Source: JBBDIP01 sp040880305 | GTDB lineage: Bacteria; Bacillota; Sulfobacillia; Fermentithermobacillales; Fermentithermobacillaceae | Assembly (NCBI GenBank): GCA_040880305.1 | Contig: JBBDIP010000009.1 | Span: forward strand, 1-46,529 | Reading direction: 5' to 3' | DNA length: 46,529 nucleotides | Shown here: positions 44,100 through 46,529 of the stretch, in pieces | How the letters are laid out: every line of letters begins with the position of its first letter | Numbering within the stretch: position 1 is the stretch's first letter | Program-made: the position numbers and the translations under genes | Notes under the pieces: generated by a model | Told to the model about the DNA's origin: nothing | Seen by the model: only the letters and a program-made list of their open reading frames with translations | Database searches by the model: none

Positions 44100-44238
44100 G
44101 CAGATAGCCAAAGAACGGGGGCTTGTCTGCGCAACCCCTTCTGAGTGTAGAAGCGACATCCCGAGTTTTGCGAGGCCCCAAAAAGGGCAAGGAGATACCG
44201 CACACTCTCCCGGCTTCCTGAGCCAACCCTTTGCCTGA
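44074..44238 (+). CDS. Diverged small HTH protein or remnant (54 aa)
   Basis: ATG 44074 follows GGGGG and opens a frame with AEQIAKERGL and SDIPSFARPQKG. DNA at 44158-44200 aligns with 43322-43364 (ATCCtGAGTTT...AGGCCC...GGAGAT), with single-base gaps, so this is a degenerate copy of the HTH gene 0.8 kb upstream. Whether it is still expressed is unclear. Confidence 0.4.
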   Translation: MESHSLCAEQIAKERGLVCATPSECRSDIPSFARPQKGQGDTAHSPGFLSQPFA

Positions 44239-44400
44239 TGAAGGAAGTCTGCCATCTAGGTCGAATGATAGGCAGTGAAGCTTCCCCCGGCCAGATTCTC
44301 CGCTCGCAAGAGCAGAGCCCCGCACTGGCCGGGTGTTTTGTTTCAGGCCTGGCTGCGCGGAGAGGGCGAACCTGCGGATGCTCGCAGGCAAGCCCGCAGA

Positions 44401-44563
44401 ACCCTCAGCAAATGTTTGCTTAGGGTCGAAAGGCCGGCCTCACTTCGCGCCCGCGCGGGAGGTTCCACCCGCAGAACCCTCGGGCAATGTTGCCCTAGGG
44501 TCGCCTCACTTCGCGCCCGCGCGGGAGGTTCCACTTCACCTCGTGCCAACATTGGCACAAGGT
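44401..44563. repeat. Three 26-bp dyads with covarying arms, plus 32-bp direct repeat
   Basis: Dyads at 44401-44426, 44476-44501 and 44538-44563 all have outer arms ACCCT/AGGGT (ACCT/AGGT in the third), one conserved mismatch and a two-base centre. The inner arms differ but stay complementary: AGCAAA/TTTGCT, GGGCAA/TTGCCC and GTGCCAA/TTGGCAC. An identical 32-base segment (44437-44468 and 44503-44534), which itself contains CCCGCGCGGG, separates them. Compensatory change in arms implies selection for the dyad. Confidence 0.8.
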
Positions 44564-44955
44564 CGGGCCGCTCTCTCTCGCGTGCGTATAAGGGCGCGCA
44601 CTGTCTGGGCTTCCCGCCTCCGTCACTTCCTTCCGTCGTGCGAGTCTGCGTTGCTCCTCTGGCTATTCACAGGGGCTGAGCAGGCGTTTTGCGATGATGG
44701 GGGGGTATGATGTGCGCCAAAGGCATTTCTGGACTAGTCTCCGACGCGTCCCCGACTGCTCCCCGACCAGGGACACCGCCGTTCGTGGGTGAATGTGGAT
44801 TATCGCCCCGGCCAGCGTTCGAATCGCGCCGCCCTGCTGCTGGTCGGGTTGCCTATTCCTCCTCGAGCAAGCACGGTGCTGGCACGTGCTAGACACGATG
44901 CTTGATACTTAACGCAACCGAAATGTTCATGCTTTTGGTGGAGTAAAGTACGGCG
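44564..44955. other. Gene-poor stretch
   Basis: No convincing gene. It contains GTTCGAATC at 44817-44825, which looks like a tRNA T-loop, but no cloverleaf can be built around it. Short ORFs here have the Arg/Pro/Ser composition of untranslated DNA. Confidence 0.5.
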
Positions 44956-45237
44956 TCAGTCCGGTGCAAGGCTGCAACCAAATGGATGCAAGCCTTCCGC
45001 AACCCTGCAACCAAAAAAGACGCAGGCATGGCGCCGGCGCTTCGAGGCTTCCTGGAGGATGACGCTGCCTTTTTGGAGGGGCCGGAGGTCCGGGAACTCT
45101 TCGACGGTCCGAGCTATCTTGATGGCCTTACTAACAGCGGCCTGGGATATACCAAATTCGTCAGCGGTTTTGGCTTGGGTACGTCCCTCGTCCGATTTAT
45201 TACACTGTAATGAATCGGTGCCAGCGAGTTGAAGCAA
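44956..45237 (-). pseudogene. ParB/KorB-like HTH fragment
   Basis: The minus-strand frame contains EGRTQAKTADEFGISQAA, then VSKAIKIARTVEEFPDLRPL, typical of the central HTH of ParB/KorB-type partition or repressor proteins. The N-terminal ParB nuclease-like domain is missing and the C-terminus ends in out-of-family residues, so it is a truncated remnant. Dyads lie at its 5' side. Confidence 0.6.
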
Positions 45238-45386
45238 GGCTCCCGTATACCAATCGTTAGTGAACGGCCCTGGTCCGATTCGCCAAAGTTTGGTGAATCG
45301 GGTTTCTGCTGGGTACGAACCTCGCTAAGGTTTAGCGAGGTGGCCCGGCCAGCACGCAGGGGCGCTGCCGTTACAGAGCTGGCCGG
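45192..45386. repeat. Dyad cluster beside the ParB-like fragment
   Basis: Two 27-base dyads share outer arms CCGATT/AATCGG and differ inside: ATTACA/TGTAAT at 45192-45218 and CCAAA/TTTGG at 45275-45301. A perfect 10-bp hairpin, ACCTCGCTAA/TTAGCGAGGT, is at 45319-45341, and CCGGCCAGC (45345) pairs with GCTGGCCGG (45378). The first dyad overlaps the ParB-like frame's start. Operators or centromere-like sites are possible. Confidence 0.7.
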
Positions 45387-45590
45387 ATGCTTCCACATTC
45401 CACCCGCCGCGTCCATCTCCTGCCCGCACTGGCAGTCCGCAATCGTTCGGCGGGAAGTTGTCGGAGACGTGTAGGAGACATGTTAGGGGGCAGGTTATAT
45501 CCCTGCGTGACCGCAAAATGCCTGCTCAGCATGTGTTGCGGCCACTGTCTCCATACTCGCCATAGTGGGGAAACCGAATAGTGAGCCCAT
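45387..45590. other. Gene-poor stretch
   Basis: Only a 53-aa minus-strand ORF (45371-45532, Arg-rich) is open and it has no recognisable features. Nothing else supported. Confidence 0.4.
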
Positions 45591-45910
45591 CCCTGCGTGC
45601 ACGCGAACTCTAGTTTTCTGTAGCAGATGGTGGATGCCGCACCCCAAGTTTCACGCCCTTTTTTACGTGTAGCATTCTGTCCAATCCGATATCTGCCGGA
45701 GGCCCGCAGCCCCGCCAGATATCGGCTCTCTATGTGCGCGAAGACTAAGTTCTGCTAACCAGGACCCTCCCCCTATACGCGCGCGAATGTTAGGTTTTAT
45801 TAGGTTCCGCCTATACGTGCGCGGACTGAAGGATTGTGAAGGAGCTGGTAGGCCTGCTGTTTGGCCGGCGCCTCATATATGCGTGCGCGGATGTTAAGTC
45901 TGGCTAAGAG
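45591..45910. repeat. Degenerate ~33-bp repeats encoding an LLxxxxxRARI motif
   Basis: Related segments with the core TATRCGYGCGCG lie at about 45591-45626, 45728-45758, 45772-45804, 45810-45844 and 45873-45910. On the minus strand they read LLARLNIRARI, LLHNPSVRARI, NLIKPNIRARI and worn variants. This is the LLxNPxVRAxI helix of terminase small subunits copied repeatedly, mostly in broken frames. Confidence 0.65.
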
Positions 45911-45991
45911 CTGCGAGCCCTGCTCTGTCGCCGTCCTCGGAGAGTATCCCGCTCTTATCGCTGCTTGAGTGCCGTTTAGGAGAGTTGCCAC
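45800..45991 (-). pseudogene. Terminase small subunit-like fragment
   Basis: LLNGTQAAIRAGYSPRTAT and SQLLARLNIRARI match the N-terminal DNA-binding part of Terminase_2-type small subunits. The usual opening (about 15 residues) is absent and the frame ends after a second copy of the motif. GTG 45991 has no ribosome site. A relic rather than a working packaging gene. Confidence 0.6.
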
Positions 45992-46243
45992 TGTGAACTA
46001 GCCTGAAGTCCTTGCCGTCGCGTCCGTTTTCGGTCCATTTTCCCGAGGTGCATCCACCACTATGGCCCGTTGTCTTGCCCGCACGGAGTACGCGAGGAGG
46101 GTTCGCTGCTTTTTATGGCGTCTGCTTTTGTCTCCCAAGGAAAGGAGACCGCATCCTGCTCCCTGGTCACTTTCAGCGTAGGCAGCGAGGAAGGCTCTCT
46201 TTTTAGGGTGTCGGATTACCCATCCTACCGAGGAAGAGCTAAC
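45992..46243. other. Gene-poor stretch
   Basis: No supported gene. Two related segments, GAGGAGGGTTCGCTGCTTTTTA at about 46094 and GAGGAAGGCTCTCTTTTTAG at about 46187, suggest short duplications. Confidence 0.35.
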
Positions 46244-46529
46244 CTACGGACAGGACCATATGTTTCGGAGAGCGCTATCCAAGAGCTCGACACTCCCCAC
46301 CCCATGGGTCACGAGCCACGCCTTCCCATCGGCAGTCAGCGACACCTCACTGGGGGCGAAGTTGCGGGGGTAGATGTACCAGTAATCGCAGTAAAAACCG
46401 ACGACTTTCAGCGTCGTTCGCAAGGACGCCTTCTTGGCTTCTAGAAGGGCAAGGGTCAGGAAGAAATTCCGGTCTGGGGGAGTCGCAAGTAGCCACCACA
46501 TGTAGCCGGGCGTCCCGATGACCACAAGG
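46244..46529 (-). CDS. Partial unknown gene running off the right edge
   Basis: The minus-strand frame is open from the window edge to 46244. It has a plausible protein composition (FFLTLALLEAKKASLRTTL, aromatic VVGFYCDYWYIYPRNF, then VSLTADGKAWLV). A GTG at 46525 could be a start but its upstream region is not visible. No family recognised. Confidence 0.4.
   Translation of the reverse strand, partial: LVVIGTPGYMWWLLATPPDRNFFLTLALLEAKKASLRTTLKVVGFYCDYWYIYPRNFAPSEVSLTADGKAWLVTHGVGSVELLDSALRNIWSCP

Larger units (their letters stand above)
37332..46529. mobile_element. Integrated phage-like element (left part)
   Basis: It begins at the comM break with a large serine recombinase and continues with a divergent HTH switch, a replisome-organiser-like gene, short overlapping phage-type ORFs, a sigma-like factor and fragments of terminase and ParB-like genes. 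No structural phage genes are visible, so prophage, phage-plasmid or integrative conjugative element remain open. The right end is not in the window. Confidence 0.8.

Noticed and set aside
44760..44850. tRNA gene suggested by GTTCGAATC at 44817
   Set aside because: Only two or three T-stem pairs form, and no matching acceptor, D or anticodon arms could be found.
46070..46444. 124-aa plus-strand ORF
   Set aside because: Composition is non-protein-like and it overlaps a more plausible minus-strand frame.

Overview
The window is about 46.5 kb of roughly 60% GC DNA from a spore-forming member of the Bacillota. Evidence is sigK with its pro-sequence, a sleB-ypeB germination pair, ireB, a MerR/GlnR-type regulator directly upstream of glnA, and the alaS-ireB...ruvX-DUF1292-mltG neighbourhood typical of that phylum. 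GTG and TTG starts are common and genes are tightly packed. A 10-base N run inside alaS and several in-frame stops point to a draft, probably metagenomic, assembly. A bifunctional FBP aldolase/phosphatase and a molybdopterin oxidoreductase hint at an anaerobic, gluconeogenic, possibly thermophilic lifestyle; that is inference.

Backbone, 1-37,331. A transporter fragment, an unknown membrane protein and an MFS transporter lead to proS and alaS behind a near-consensus SigA promoter. ireB ends in a strong terminator, followed by a five-copy palindrome array with 32-bp periodicity. Next come a membrane-anchored spermidine-synthase-like protein, an M28-type aminopeptidase (minus strand), a rhomboid protease, FBP aldolase/phosphatase and a ferredoxin-tailed aldo/keto reductase. 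ruvX, a DUF1292 gene and mltG then resume the conserved cluster. A spore block follows (sleB, ypeB, a repetitive Gly/Gln/Trp protein), with two SigG/SigF-like promoters. After that: galT, glgA, a GT4 glycosyltransferase, a Myb-like protein, a class B PBP, sigK, yqeG and a LuxR-type regulator. The last backbone part holds a molybdopterin oxidoreductase interrupted by a stop codon, a hidden 57-residue membrane protein, trpS, glnR-glnA (minus), a truncated LysM gene, a MATE pump, a divergent deformylase, a broken phosphotransferase-like gene and comM.

Mobile element, 37,332 to beyond the right edge. comM (yifB) is cut at its conserved Asn-Pro-Cys-Pro-Cys codons. A large serine recombinase gene sits at the junction and its last codons are read from comM DNA. 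Behind it are an unknown gene in the same operon, a divergent HTH regulator, a replisome-organiser-like protein with candidate origin repeats, several small phage-type ORFs, HTH/terminase-small-subunit-like proteins and a sigma-70-like factor. From about 44.2 kb the DNA is gene-poor and rich in structure: dyads with conserved outer arms and covarying inner arms, a ParB/KorB-like fragment beside a dyad cluster, and a terminase-like fragment whose short helix motif has been copied several times. The right attachment site and the rest of comM lie outside the window.

The signals most worth following are the comM integration, the repetitive putative forespore protein, the helically phased palindrome array at 7.3 kb and the covarying dyads at 44.4-45.4 kb. 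No CRISPR array, rRNA or convincing tRNA was seen.
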